Of a stretch of 64,000 nucleotides of DNA, positions 52,450 to 61,061 are shown in pieces. The notes beneath the pieces were generated by a model that saw nothing but the letters and a program-made list of their open reading frames with translations, searched no databases and had not been told where the DNA came from. The first letter of the stretch is position 1; every line of letters begins with the position of its first letter. The DNA lies in assembly GCA_965213885.1 (NCBI GenBank), contig OZ243919.1, positions 3,410,001-3,474,000 of the forward strand. The letters run 5' to 3'. Origin of the DNA: VYFG01 sp965213885. Lineage in GTDB: Bacteria > Pseudomonadota > Gammaproteobacteria > Arenicellales > Poriferihabitantaceae. The position numbers and the translations under genes were made by a program.

Positions 52450-53358
52450 TTGTCCAGGCTGACCCCAGAAATCGATCTCTTCATCGACTTCCTGGACAGG
52501 GAACGCCGTCTTTCGCCCCATACCATCAAGGCCTACCGCAGGGACCTCGGCCGGTTGTACCGCATGGTCCGCGGGGAGGGGCTGTCCGCCTGGAGCGAAC
52601 TGTCCGCGGCCCAGGCCCGGCGGTATCCCGCGATGCTGAAACGCGACGGACTCGCATCCAGCAGCATCCAGCGGATGCTGTCCGCGGGCAGGACCTTCTA
52701 CCGCTTCCTGCTCCAGCAGAAAATGGTTGCAGGCAACCCCTTCGAGGCGGTCAGTGCGCCGAGGTCCGCCAAGCAGCTGCCCGCGACGCTGTCGGTGGAC
52801 GAGATCGGTGCCCTGCTGGATCGGAACGCCGCCGATGCGCCCGACGCGAGGCGGGATACGGCGATCCTCGAACTCCTCTACTCTTCCGGGCTCAGGCTGT
52901 CCGAGCTTTCCGGGCTCGACCACGACACCATCGACCTGGAACAGGGGGAGGTCCGGGTCGTCGGCAAGGGAAACCGGGAGCGTATCGTGCCGATCGGGAG
53001 AAAGGCGCGCCAGGCGCTGGCCTCCTGGCTCTCGGTCAGGAGCCAGCTTGCGCAGACCGGGGAACGGGCGCTGTTCGTCAATCACCGGGGGGGGCGCCTG
53101 TCGAATCGCGGGATACAGTATCGGCTTGACCGGTGGGCCAGGGCGCGGGGCCTGGGTAGAAGGCTGCACCCGCACATGCTGCGGCATTCGTTCGCCAGCC
53201 ACATGCTCGAGTCCAGCGGCGAACTGAGAGTGGTCCAGGAAATGCTGGGGCATGCGGACATCAGCACCACCCAGATCTACACGCACCTGGATTTCCAGCA
53301 CCTGGCCCGGGTATACGACGACACCCATCCCCGGGCAAAGAAGCGGGACAGGGAGTGA
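52450..53358 (+). CDS. xerC: Site-specific tyrosine recombinase XerC
   Basis: This 302-residue enzyme resolves chromosome dimers at dif with XerD. The catalytic residues are R in SSGLRLSELSGLDHD, K in VVGKGNRERIVPIG, H-x-x-R in HPHMLRHSFASHML, H in MLGHADISTTQIY and the nucleophile Tyr in QIYTHLDF. It starts at TTG, 7 bases after the DUF484 stop. It is intact, unlike the integrase at the left end. Confidence 0.94.
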   Translation: MSRLTPEIDLFIDFLDRERRLSPHTIKAYRRDLGRLYRMVRGEGLSAWSELSAAQARRYPAMLKRDGLASSSIQRMLSAGRTFYRFLLQQKMVAGNPFEAVSAPRSAKQLPATLSVDEIGALLDRNAADAPDARRDTAILELLYSSGLRLSELSGLDHDTIDLEQGEVRVVGKGNRERIVPIGRKARQALASWLSVRSQLAQTGERALFVNHRGGRLSNRGIQYRLDRWARARGLGRRLHPHMLRHSFASHMLESSGELRVVQEMLGHADISTTQIYTHLDFQHLARVYDDTHPRAKKRDRE

Positions 53359-53362
53359 CCCC

Positions 53363-53377
53363 GCCCGGAAACCGGGC
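53363..53377. terminator. Short hairpin between convergent xerC and ppa
   Basis: GCCCGG-AAA-CCGGGC fills the 21-base gap between the two stops. It has no T tract, so the assignment is weak. Confidence 0.35.
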
Positions 53378-53379
53378 CG

Positions 53380-53919
53380 CTATGCCTGCATCGCCTCCCT
53401 GAACCGGGCCACTGACTCGGTAATCTCCCGTTTGGCGGTGTCGACGTCCGCCCAACCCCTGATGCGGACCCACTTGCCCCTCTCCAGGTCCTTGTAGTGC
53501 TCGAAGAAATGGGAGATCTGTTCGAGGGTTTCGTGGCTGATGTCGCGGAATGAGGCGATATCCCGGTAGAGGCCGGTCAGCCTGTCCACCGGCACCGCCA
53601 GCAGCTTGGCGTCGTCCCCGGCCTCGTCCTCCATCTCCAGGATGCCCACGGGCCGGCAGCAGATCACGGAGCCCGAGATCAGCGGTCTCGGCGCCAGCAC
53701 CAGGACATCCACCGGATCACCGTCGGCGCTCAGGGTTTCCGGAATATAGCCGTAGTTGCAGGGATACCGCATGGCCGTGGCAAGAAAGCGGTCGACGAAC
53801 ATGGCGCCGGTTGACTTGTCCACCTCGTACTTCACGGGTTCCCCGTGCGTCGGGATCTCGATGATGACGTTTACGTTGTCCGGAACCGAACCGCCCGGTC
53901 CCACGCGGTCAAGAATCAT
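53380..53919 (-). CDS. ppa: Soluble inorganic pyrophosphatase
   Basis: This 179-residue family I enzyme shows IIEIPTHGEPVKYEVDKSTG, then RYPCNYGYIPETLSADGDPV followed by DVLV, the conserved Asp cluster that binds Mg2+. It splits PPi to phosphate. Its presence 3 kb from a PPi-driven ion pump and a PPi-using phosphofructokinase means that the cell must balance PPi use. Confidence 0.95.
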   Translation of the reverse strand: MILDRVGPGGSVPDNVNVIIEIPTHGEPVKYEVDKSTGAMFVDRFLATAMRYPCNYGYIPETLSADGDPVDVLVLAPRPLISGSVICCRPVGILEMEDEAGDDAKLLAVPVDRLTGLYRDIASFRDISHETLEQISHFFEHYKDLERGKWVRIRGWADVDTAKREITESVARFREAMQA

Positions 53920-54020
53920 GGGGATAGCCTTGTCAAAGCCGGAATTATAACGGCCGCAAACCCGGCGCCGGCACCAGCCATTGGTCGAACCGGCGATGAA
54001 CGCCGACAGCGGTTCTCATT

Positions 54021-54326
54021 CGGGACCGGGTCCATCCCTGCACGGCGGACAACAGCAAGGAGTTTTCGAGGCACCGGGAGATGTCGGATTCGCTGGGAGC
54101 GGGCTTCTACTTCGCCACTCCCTACCATTCCTGGGAGCGGGGTCTGAACGAGCACACCCACGGCCTGGTGCGCCAGTACTTCCCGAAGGGGACGGGTTTT
54201 CGCATGGTAACGGAGGCGCAGGTCCGGGCGGTGGAAGATCGGCTCAATCACCGGCCCGGGCATCTCGTGACTCACGGGAGGGGCTCCACTCGGCCGGAAG
54301 GCGCGGGCAGGCCCTTGCGCCGGTGA
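54021..54326 (+). mobile_element. IS30-type transposase remnant
   Basis: The stretch reads TADNSKEFSRH, then FYFATPYHSWERGLNEHTHG with LVRQYFPKGTGFRMVTEAQV and VEDRLNHRPGH. These are the last two catalytic blocks of IS30 transposases (D and E). The N-terminal two thirds and the final residues are missing or frameshifted. No terminal repeat is recognised. Confidence 0.75.
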
Positions 54327-54411
54327 ATGGCCTCTGTCCGTATCCCCCGGAGTCGGGATTGACGCCATTTCCGGCCGGAATGGGCGCCCAGGGGCGCTGA
54401 TTTTCCGTCGC

Positions 54412-54460
54412 CGCCGCGATCCCTCCATTCGGGCTACGCCCTCATTCCGGGATCGCGGCG
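54412..54460. repeat. 49-base palindromic element with nested stem
   Basis: CGCCGCGATCCC (54412-54423) pairs perfectly with GGGATCGCGGCG (54449-54460). The 25-base loop contains GGGC-TAC-GCCC. It could be an IS end or a REP-like unit. The rest of 54327-54863 holds no supported gene. The minus-strand frame at 54502-54807 has no motif. Confidence 0.6.
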
Positions 54461-54517
54461 AGGGATGCACTTCGGAGTGGAAGCGAGGAACTGATTAACA
54501 TTTAGGCTGTATCTGCT

Positions 54518-54535
54518 ATCCATGGTACCATGGAT
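54518..54535. repeat. 18-base perfect palindrome
   Basis: ATCCATGGTACCATGGAT reads the same on both strands. Its right half (TACCATGGAT) starts a degenerate direct repeat found again at 56932. It lies upstream of the glycine-rich/antitoxin/toxin genes and could be an operator or a recombination site. Confidence 0.6.
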
Positions 54536-54559
54536 GGTATGGTCGAAACGCCACGATCC
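54524..54559 (+). repeat. Left imperfect direct repeat bracketing the RES island
   Basis: About 36 bases beginning GGTACCATGGATGGTATGGT resemble 56930-56965, with a shared 10-base core TACCATGGAT and roughly three quarters identity by eye. The pair brackets 2.4 kb of atypical genes. Confidence 0.45.
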
Positions 54560-54863
54560 AAATTTGTGTAGCAATTCTCATATGTTATGGCCATCAGCCC
54601 CTTCCACAAGGGGTCTGCCGATTGATTTCGCCCGGATTGAGCCGGAAAGGCGGCGTTTTGTGCGTCTGCCAGTAAAGTCAGGGGCCATGATGAGAATTGC
54701 TGGCGCATGGGTGAGCGCTTGAAATCGGCGTACAGCACCGCCAAACTACTGAAAAGCCCGTCGGTTCGGGCAATCGTGGGCGCGAGTTTGATCATCGAGA
54801 TGTCCATTCTTTCACGAGACTCGGCAACAACCCAGCTGGCGTTAGCGTAAACGGTGTAAGGAC

Positions 54864-55454
54864 ATGCCGAATGAGAAGCTAAGGCGAATCACGAAGAGCG
54901 GTACATTCGAGTGGCCATGGAGCGCCGCTCACGGGTTGGCCATCGTCATCGGGGCCGGCGGCGGCGGCGGCGGCGGTGGGGGCGCTCTCTGCATCCAGGG
55001 GTTGACCCTGCACGGCAGCGTAGGAGGCGGTGGTGGCGGAGGTGGCGGTGTGACCACACTGACCATTGGAGAGGGGAAGCACCAAGCCTCCGGTGGGAAC
55101 GGAGGCGCGGGAGGAGACGGGGGCGGCGTGAACGATGGGAACCCGGTCAACGGTAAGGATGGCGTTGGGTGTCGCTTTGGGGATGGTGGCAAGGGCGGTC
55201 TGGGCGCACGAGTTGAACGAGCCGAAGGCCAGATAGTGTCGGATGGTGGAAATGGCGGTCGTGGATTCCCGGGAGAAACAATTTTCGTGGAACTTGAGAA
55301 CCTATCGGTTGGAGACCTTCTTGAGGTCAGCATAGGAAACGGGGGCGAAGGCGGTCGCGGCGGTTCAGGATTCATCGTGGGCGACAATGGCGACAAGGGA
55401 ATTGACGGATCCGTGAAATTTGTTCCAATTTTTTTCTCAGGCGAGAACTGCTAA
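54864..55454 (+). CDS. Glycine-rich protein coupled to a toxin-antitoxin pair
   Basis: This 196-residue protein has a beta-like head LRRITKSGTFEWPWSAAHGL followed by two pure glycine runs and many GGNGG/GGEGG blocks, broken by hydrophobic strands such as ETIFVELENLSVGDLLEVSI. It resembles the glycine-rich tip domains of phage tail proteins in style. It has no signal peptide. Its stop overlaps the antitoxin start (TAATG), so it is the first cistron of that unit. No family was assigned. It is AT-richer than the core genes. Confidence 0.65.
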   Translation: MPNEKLRRITKSGTFEWPWSAAHGLAIVIGAGGGGGGGGGALCIQGLTLHGSVGGGGGGGGGVTTLTIGEGKHQASGGNGGAGGDGGGVNDGNPVNGKDGVGCRFGDGGKGGLGARVERAEGQIVSDGGNGGRGFPGETIFVELENLSVGDLLEVSIGNGGEGGRGGSGFIVGDNGDKGIDGSVKFVPIFFSGENC

Positions 55455-55984
55455 TGGAAGCGATGCCTGGCTACACTGGTCCTGCAGGACAGTCGGCAGT
55501 GGTTCGACCGGAGCGCGTTAACCAGATTGGGGACCAGTATCTACCGGAAGTGAGTCCAATGATTCCCCAATGGCCATTACCCGGATCGCTAGGTATAAGC
55601 GGAGATCAAGCTACCTACGGGTCGACGACTCGCCTGTCGGGACCGGTTCAGTTCGTCCTGAAACTACTGGAGAGTTGGCGACTGAAGAGACCAGATGCGG
55701 TCGGATTACTGGGTTTCGATCATTCTGATGCCGACCATGTTGCCGCCATACTGAGTGGGAACGATCAGCTTCGTGGCCGCGATGCCCAAGACAGAATATC
55801 GCATTTGTTTTCGATCCGGAAAACGCTCTGGTCGTTGTTTCAGGACTTGGATGTTGAGAATAAGTGGTTGCGAGAACCGCACTCATTGTTGGATAACAAG
55901 ACGCCTCTTTCACTAATGCTGGAAGGATCGATTGAAGATCTCCTGCTGGCCAGGGATTATGTTGACACTGCTGCGGGCCGTTAG
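55454..55984 (+). CDS. Xre/MbcA/ParS-type antitoxin with an unusual N-terminal extension
   Basis: This is a 176-residue protein. Residues about 65-110 form a helical Xre-like part (FVLKLLESWRLKRPDAVGLL). Residues about 115-172 match the MbcA/ParS toxin-binding domain: HLFSIRKTLWSLFQDLDVEN, KWLREP, then TPLSLMLEGSIEDLLLARDY. The first 60 residues are proline/glycine-rich and not part of known antitoxins. The RES toxin frame starts 2 bases after its stop. It would bind the toxin active site and repress the operon. Confidence 0.8.
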   Translation: MEAMPGYTGPAGQSAVVRPERVNQIGDQYLPEVSPMIPQWPLPGSLGISGDQATYGSTTRLSGPVQFVLKLLESWRLKRPDAVGLLGFDHSDADHVAAILSGNDQLRGRDAQDRISHLFSIRKTLWSLFQDLDVENKWLREPHSLLDNKTPLSLMLEGSIEDLLLARDYVDTAAGR

Positions 55985-55986
55985 GA

Positions 55987-56595
55987 TTGCTGGAAGATCT
56001 ACCTAGGCAAACCAGTCGACGTCAAATATTCCGATTGGCTGTGATCTCACCGGATAGCGATTTCCTCGCTGAACTTGGATTCGACAAATAAGGCACGGAC
56101 GAATTGCGCACTCTGTTGGAGCAGCGCAGTCAAGGCGCCAATCTGGAAGAGTTATGCGACGCCCCGTTCCGGCGAAAACACAAAATTCGCAGAAGGACTC
56201 GCTTTTCGGATGGTTCGTTTCCTATCTTCTATAGTTCCTTGGACTCTGCAACTGCCGAGGCAGAGGTTCGGCATTGGTTGCCGACCATTATCGGGCAACC
56301 CGAGCATCCCCGAACAGCGCACTATCGGCTGTTCAGTTGCGCCTTTGTCGGTATCGAGAAAGACCTTCGTCCGAAGATTCAGGAGTGGCCTCTCTTGGTT
56401 CACGATAGTGACTACACGTTTTGCAATGAACTCGGCGCCGAGGCCAACCACCTGAAAATCGACGCCTTGGTAACTCCGTCCGCACGCCATGAGGGAATCA
56501 ATCTACCCGTATTCACGCGTGAGTCGATAAGTGATCCGAACGAAGAGGCTCTCGTAACCCTGACGTATCTTCCGGACTCAGGAGAAGTAGCGTAA
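55987..56595 (+). pseudogene. RES-domain toxin interrupted by a TAA codon
   Basis: Read from TTG at 55987 the frame gives LLEDLPRQTSRRQIFRLAVI, then DFLAELGFDK, a TAA at 56089-56091, and continues in frame as GTDELRTLLEQRSQGANLEE. The rest contains RES hallmarks: TRFSDGSFPIFYSSLDSATA with EAEVRHW, and SARHEGINLPVF near the end. RES toxins degrade NAD+. Sense on both sides of the stop points to a recent nonsense mutation. Restart at TTG 56104 could still give a 163-residue protein that keeps most of the domain. Confidence 0.75.
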
Positions 56596-56598
56596 GCG

Positions 56599-56745
56599 GT
56601 GCGGCTACACCACCCGCCTGCGACGCTTCGCCATCGGCGTCATACGCGCGAAATCCCCCTCAGCATCGCCACCACCGTGCGCAGACTCAACCGCAATTCA
56701 CGCCTCGTCTTCGACGATCTGAAAATGACGGAAAATACCCTCAAC
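56599..56745 (+). mobile_element. Possible transposase tail (unassigned family)
   Basis: Fragments read IATTVRRLNRNSRLVFDDLK followed by MTENT, with YTTRLRRFAIGVIRAK in another frame. Together they resemble the tail of a DDE transposase in debris form. The family is not certain. Confidence 0.3.
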
Positions 56746-56800
56746 ACCGCAATATTCGTGACTTCCAGCGCGAGAACATATATGACCCACAGTTTACAAA

Positions 56801-56881
56801 AACCCTGACGTCGCGTTTACTAACAATCGCGCGGAGCGCGACCTTAGAATGAGTAAGGTCAAGCTAGCTATTCCCGCTTAG
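56801..56881 (+). mobile_element. IS66 transposase remnant
   Basis: NPDVAFTNNRAERDLRMSKV is the conserved block around the last catalytic glutamate of IS66 TnpC (FTNNxAERDLRM-KVK). It ends at a stop after KLAIPA. Only 26 residues remain. The following 290 bases to hppA hold the right-hand direct repeat and probably the hppA promoter. Confidence 0.7.
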
Positions 56882-56929
56882 GGCTCTCGCCATAATAACG
56901 TAACCATTTTGGTGGGATTAGTTATTCCT

Positions 56930-56965
56930 GCTACCATGGATAGTGTGGTTGATACGCGGTGATCG
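56930..56965 (+). repeat. Right imperfect direct repeat bracketing the RES island
   Basis: GCTACCATGGATAGTGTGGT at its start matches the copy at 54524-54559 in the core TACCATGGAT and in several flanking positions, including a shared ACGC and GATC further on. Confidence 0.45.
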
Positions 56966-57172
56966 GCAAGGGCGGCTGGTGAGAACTGCTGGAACGCCGG
57001 ATGGATGATTGATCTACATCGTTATCGCGGCTATATTCGCCCGGTTTCAGAATTTGTCCCCCCGAAGACCCCGGAACCCATTCCACACGGCGGCCGAGGA
57101 GGCCCGGCGCGATGCGCCGGATCATCCGGGCCGGATCCATACCGGGGGATACGACCAGCGGAGCGAAACCAA

Positions 57173-59185
57173 ATGACTTTGATTGCATTGATCCCCATCC
57201 TCTTCGGGATTGCCGGCCTGTTTGCCGCCTGGACCGTCTACAAGATGATCCTGCAGAACCCGGCCGGCGAGGGCAAGGTGGTGGAGATCGCCGGCCTGAT
57301 CCACCGCGGGGCCATGGTATTCATGCGTCGCGAGTACACCTATCTGGCGGTGTTCGTCGTCGTGGTTGCGGTCCTGATCCTGATCTCCGAGCTCGGCTTC
57401 CACACCATGTTCGCCTTCCTGGTGGGGGCCCTTTGCTCCGCAACCGCGGGATACATCGGCATGTACGCCGCCACGCATGCCAATGTGCGCACCACCACCG
57501 CGGCCAACGAGCAGGGCGCGGCGAGGGCCCTGACCGTGGCATTTTTCGGGGGCTCGGTCATGGGGCTGTCCGTCGCCGCCATGGGCCTGTTCGGCGTCGG
57601 ACTCCTCTACCTGCTCTACGGCGGCGACCCGCACACCGCCCATATCATCCACGGTTTCGGCATGGGGGCTTCCTCCGTGGCCCTGTTTTCCCGGGTCGGC
57701 GGCGGAATCTTCACCAAGAGCGCCGACGTCGGGGCCGACCTCGTGGGCAAGGTGGAGGCGGGCATTCCCGAGGATGATCCGCGCAACCCGGGCGTGATCG
57801 CCGACAACGTGGGCGACAACGTGGGTGACGTCGCCGGGATGGGTTCGGACATCTTCGAATCCTACTGCGGTGCGATGATCGCCTCCATCGCCATCGCCTC
57901 CACGCTGCCGGCCGCCGCCGCGGCGGCCCTGGGCGGCCAGGCCAAGCTCATGTTCATGCCGCTTGCCCTGTCCTCCCTGGGCATCATCTGCTCCATTGCG
58001 GGTATTTTCCTGGTGAAGATGAACGCCGCAAAGTCCCCGGAGAAGGCCCTGCGCATGGGCACCATCGGTGCAACGGTGGTGTTCATCCTGCTCGCCTTCG
58101 GGCTGATCAGGCTTACCGGTCTTTCCATCGGGGTCTACGGGTCCGTGGTCGTCGGCGCCCTGGGCGGCATCGGCATCGGTCTCATCACCGAGTACTACAC
58201 CGGCTCCAAGCCCGTGCGCGACATTGCAAAGAGCGGGGAGACCGGCCCCGCCACGGTGATGATCACCGGCCTTGCCGTGGGCATGGAATCGGTGGTGATT
58301 CCCCTGCTGATCATCGCCACGATCATCCTGGCCTCTTCCGCCATGGCCGGTCTCTACGGCGTCGGGATCGCCGCCGTCGGAATGCTGGCCACCGTGGGGA
58401 TCACAATGGCCATCGACGCCTACGGCCCGGTGGCGGACAACGCCGGCGGCATCGCGGAAATGGCGGGACTCGGCAAGGACGTGCGTGAAATCACCGATTC
58501 CCTGGATGAACTCGGCAACACCACCGCGGCTATCGGCAAGGGCTTCGCCATCGGCGCCGCGGCGCTGGCGGCCCTGGCGATCATTTCCGCGTTCATTGCC
58601 GAAGTCACCGTCAACAACCCGGACTTCGTCCTGCGGGTCAATGAACCCAAGGTGCTCGCCGGCGTCTTTCTTGGCGGCGTGTTTCCGTTCCTGGTATCCA
58701 GCATCACCATGCGCGCGGTCGGCTCGGCGGCGTTTGACATGATCCACGAGATCCGGCGCCAGTTCCGCGAGATTCCCGGGCTCATGGAGGGCACTGCCGA
58801 ACCGGATTCCAACCGCTGTGTGGATATCGCGACCCAGGCGGCCCTGAAACGCATGATACTGCCGGGGGTCCTCGCCGTGGGTGCGCCGGTCGTGGTGGGG
58901 TTTTCCCTGGGCGCCACTGCGCTCGGCGGCATGCTGGCGGGCGCCCTGCTGGGCTGTGTCCTCATGGCGCTGATGATGGCCAACGCCGGGGGGGCCTGGG
59001 ACAATGCCAAGAAGTACATCGAAAAGGGCAACCTCGGCGGCAAGGGCTCGGAAGTGCATGCGGCCGCGGTGGTCGGAGACACGGTGGGCGACCCCTTCAA
59101 GGACACTTCCGGCCCCTCCATGAACATCCTGATCAATGTCATGGCCATCGTCAGTCTGGTCATTGCGCCGCTGCTGTCCATCTGA
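57173..59185 (+). CDS. hppA: Membrane ion-pumping pyrophosphatase
   Basis: This 670-residue protein has about 16 membrane helices. The PPi site shows DVGADLVGKVEAGIPEDDPR and ADNVGDNVGDVAGMGSDIFE, with AIDAYGPVADNAGGIAEMAG and GDTVGDPFKDTSGPSMNILI later. GNTTAAIGKGFAIG has alanine at the position where K+-independent enzymes have lysine, so it belongs to the K+-dependent class. Whether it pumps H+ or Na+ cannot be decided by eye. The start MTLIALIPILFGIAGLFAAW was chosen; earlier in-frame codons precede the first helix. It is convergent with pfp. Confidence 0.94.
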   Translation: MTLIALIPILFGIAGLFAAWTVYKMILQNPAGEGKVVEIAGLIHRGAMVFMRREYTYLAVFVVVVAVLILISELGFHTMFAFLVGALCSATAGYIGMYAATHANVRTTTAANEQGAARALTVAFFGGSVMGLSVAAMGLFGVGLLYLLYGGDPHTAHIIHGFGMGASSVALFSRVGGGIFTKSADVGADLVGKVEAGIPEDDPRNPGVIADNVGDNVGDVAGMGSDIFESYCGAMIASIAIASTLPAAAAAALGGQAKLMFMPLALSSLGIICSIAGIFLVKMNAAKSPEKALRMGTIGATVVFILLAFGLIRLTGLSIGVYGSVVVGALGGIGIGLITEYYTGSKPVRDIAKSGETGPATVMITGLAVGMESVVIPLLIIATIILASSAMAGLYGVGIAAVGMLATVGITMAIDAYGPVADNAGGIAEMAGLGKDVREITDSLDELGNTTAAIGKGFAIGAAALAALAIISAFIAEVTVNNPDFVLRVNEPKVLAGVFLGGVFPFLVSSITMRAVGSAAFDMIHEIRRQFREIPGLMEGTAEPDSNRCVDIATQAALKRMILPGVLAVGAPVVVGFSLGATALGGMLAGALLGCVLMALMMANAGGAWDNAKKYIEKGNLGGKGSEVHAAAVVGDTVGDPFKDTSGPSMNILINVMAIVSLVIAPLLSI

Positions 59186-59331
59186 CCGCGGAAAACGCGC
59201 CGCCGGCCCGTGGTGGGGTCAGGCGCCGCGACGTCCGCGGGTGTCCGTGCAGTCCGGTCCGGCCAGCCCGGGCACGTCCATGCCGTCCCGGTGGTCCCGC
59301 CCCGCCCGCTGACGGGGCGCCCTGCGCCGGA

Positions 59332-60585
59332 TCAGGGCTTGAAGCCGGTAGCGAGTTTCTTCTTCACCGGCACGTTCCTGAGCGAAACGTAGTCCGGCAG
59401 GCCGCCCCGGTACGGCGGATAGTCCTCTCCCATGATGAGGGGCTGGAGGTAGTTGCGGCATCGCGTGGTGATGCCGAATCCGTCCTTGGTGATGAAGCTG
59501 GCGGGCATCATTTTCTCCACGTTGGCCACCCGGCCGAGGGGGGCCGATCCGATTTCCCAGCGATAGGGGCGGTTGCTGATCCGCTTCACGGTGGGCATGA
59601 CCGAGTTCCTGCCGGCGAGTGCCAGCTCCACCGCCGCCCTGCCGAGCGCCCAGGCCTGTTCCACGTCGGTTCCGGAGGCGATATGCCTTGCGGAACGCTG
59701 CATGTAGTCCGCCACGCCCCAGTGATACTTGAAGCCGGTGTCCTGCTTGATCATGTCGGCGATCACCGGCGCCACGCCGCCGAGCTGGGCATGGCCGAAC
59801 GCGTCCACCAGGCCCTGATCGGACAGGAACTTGCCGCCCCGGCCGCGCACGCCCTCGGACACGACCACCGAGACATAGCCGTAACTCCGGACCTTGCGCC
59901 TGACCTCGGCCATGAACCTGCGGCGGTTGAACGTCACTTCCGGGAACAGGATCAGCACCGGCAGGTCGGTATGGTCGTCCGACGCGAGGCCGCCTGCGGC
60001 GGCGATCCAGCCGGCATGACGCCCCATCACCTCGAGGACAAACACCTTGGTGGAGGTCCTGCACATGGAAGCCACGTCGAAGCTGGCCTCCCTGGTGGAT
60101 ACGGCGACGTACTTCGCCACCGACCCGAAGCCGGGGCAGTTGTCGGTGATGGGGAGGTCGTTGTCCACGGTCTTGGGTACGTGGATGGCCTGTATCGGGT
60201 ATCCGAGTTGCTTCGACAACCGGGAAATCTTGAGGCAGGTGTCCGCGGAATCGCCGCCTCCGTTGTAAAAGAAATAACCAATGTCGTGGGCGCTGAACAC
60301 CTCGATCAGCCGTTCGTATTCGCGCCGGTTCTCCTCCAGGCTCTTCAGCTTGTAGCGGCAGGAACCGAAAGCCCCCGAAGGCGTGTGGCGCAGTTTGCGG
60401 ATATTGGCAATGGGTTCCCTGGAGGTGTCGATCAGGTCCTCCGTCAACGCCCCGATGATTCCGTTGCGACCCGCATAGACCTTCCGGATCCGGTCCCGGT
60501 GCCGACGTGCGGTTTCGATGACGCCCGCGGCGGACGCGTTGATGACCGCGGTCACGCCGCCTGACTGGGCATAAAAGGCGTTCAT
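59332..60585 (-). CDS. pfp: Pyrophosphate-dependent 6-phosphofructokinase
   Basis: This 417-residue enzyme begins MNAFYAQSGGVTAVINASAA. The nucleotide/PPi loop NGGGDSADTCL and PKTVDNDLPITDNCPGFGS carry the lysine before TVDND that marks PPi-type enzymes (ATP types have glycine). MGRHAGWIAAAGG follows. It reversibly phosphorylates fructose 6-phosphate with PPi. The Met at 60585 has a purine-rich AGGAACGAG in front. An ATG 21 bases upstream is an alternative. Confidence 0.92.
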   Translation of the reverse strand: MNAFYAQSGGVTAVINASAAGVIETARRHRDRIRKVYAGRNGIIGALTEDLIDTSREPIANIRKLRHTPSGAFGSCRYKLKSLEENRREYERLIEVFSAHDIGYFFYNGGGDSADTCLKISRLSKQLGYPIQAIHVPKTVDNDLPITDNCPGFGSVAKYVAVSTREASFDVASMCRTSTKVFVLEVMGRHAGWIAAAGGLASDDHTDLPVLILFPEVTFNRRRFMAEVRRKVRSYGYVSVVVSEGVRGRGGKFLSDQGLVDAFGHAQLGGVAPVIADMIKQDTGFKYHWGVADYMQRSARHIASGTDVEQAWALGRAAVELALAGRNSVMPTVKRISNRPYRWEIGSAPLGRVANVEKMMPASFITKDGFGITTRCRNYLQPLIMGEDYPPYRGGLPDYVSLRNVPVKKKLATGFKP

Positions 60586-60606
60586 GGGGTTCTCGTTCCT
60601 GTTCAT

Positions 60607-60999
60607 TGTCTCGGGTTCGATTTGGGGTTGGCCGTGTGCAAAACCCCGCGTCCCCGGCGGCGGCCCGGAGGCTCCCGGGAATGCGCAGCCCCGACGCGGC
60701 GGGCAGTCGGGGCATTCTAACCGCCCCCTGCGGCCATACGAATCCCCAAACCGGGATAGGGGGCATTGCCGTGGCCGCAGGACTTCCGCCGGCCCGCCCG
60801 GCCGGGGGATCGCGCGACAGGCGGGTTCCTGCAGGGGAATGATCTCCCTGGGCCGGTGGAAACCGCCGGAGTCGAAGGCCTGTCACGCTTCGGGAATGCG
60901 GTCATCCGGATCCCTTGGCGGCCGGTTGCAATGAACCGTGGCTCCGGCTTCGGACCTCGAAACCGGAAAACCCCGCAGCGCGACGCTGGCCGGTTCTCC
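60607..60999. other. pfp-rpmH divergent region, no supported gene
   Basis: About 400 GC-rich bases precede the rpmH promoter. Frames on both strands lack motifs. dnaA, which often sits here on the opposite strand in gammaproteobacteria, is absent. No cluster of DnaA boxes was noticed. Confidence 0.45.
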
Positions 61000-61028
61000 T
61001 TGAAATTTGGTGATAAACAAGGTAGATT
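61000..61028 (+). promoter_or_regulatory. Sigma-70 promoter of rpmH-rnpA
   Basis: TTGAAA (61000-61005) and TAGATT (61023-61028) are spaced by 17 bases. Transcription would start near 61035, about 27 bases before the rpmH ATG. Confidence 0.6.
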
Positions 61029-61061
61029 GCGCACCCCCTCGAACGTCCCTGATTCGTCGTC

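Noticed and set aside
57122..59059. 645-residue open frame antisense to hppA
   Set aside because: It mirrors the codon structure of a strongly supported membrane pyrophosphatase. The product is rich in His/Asp/Gly with no domain, as expected for an antisense shadow in GC-rich DNA.
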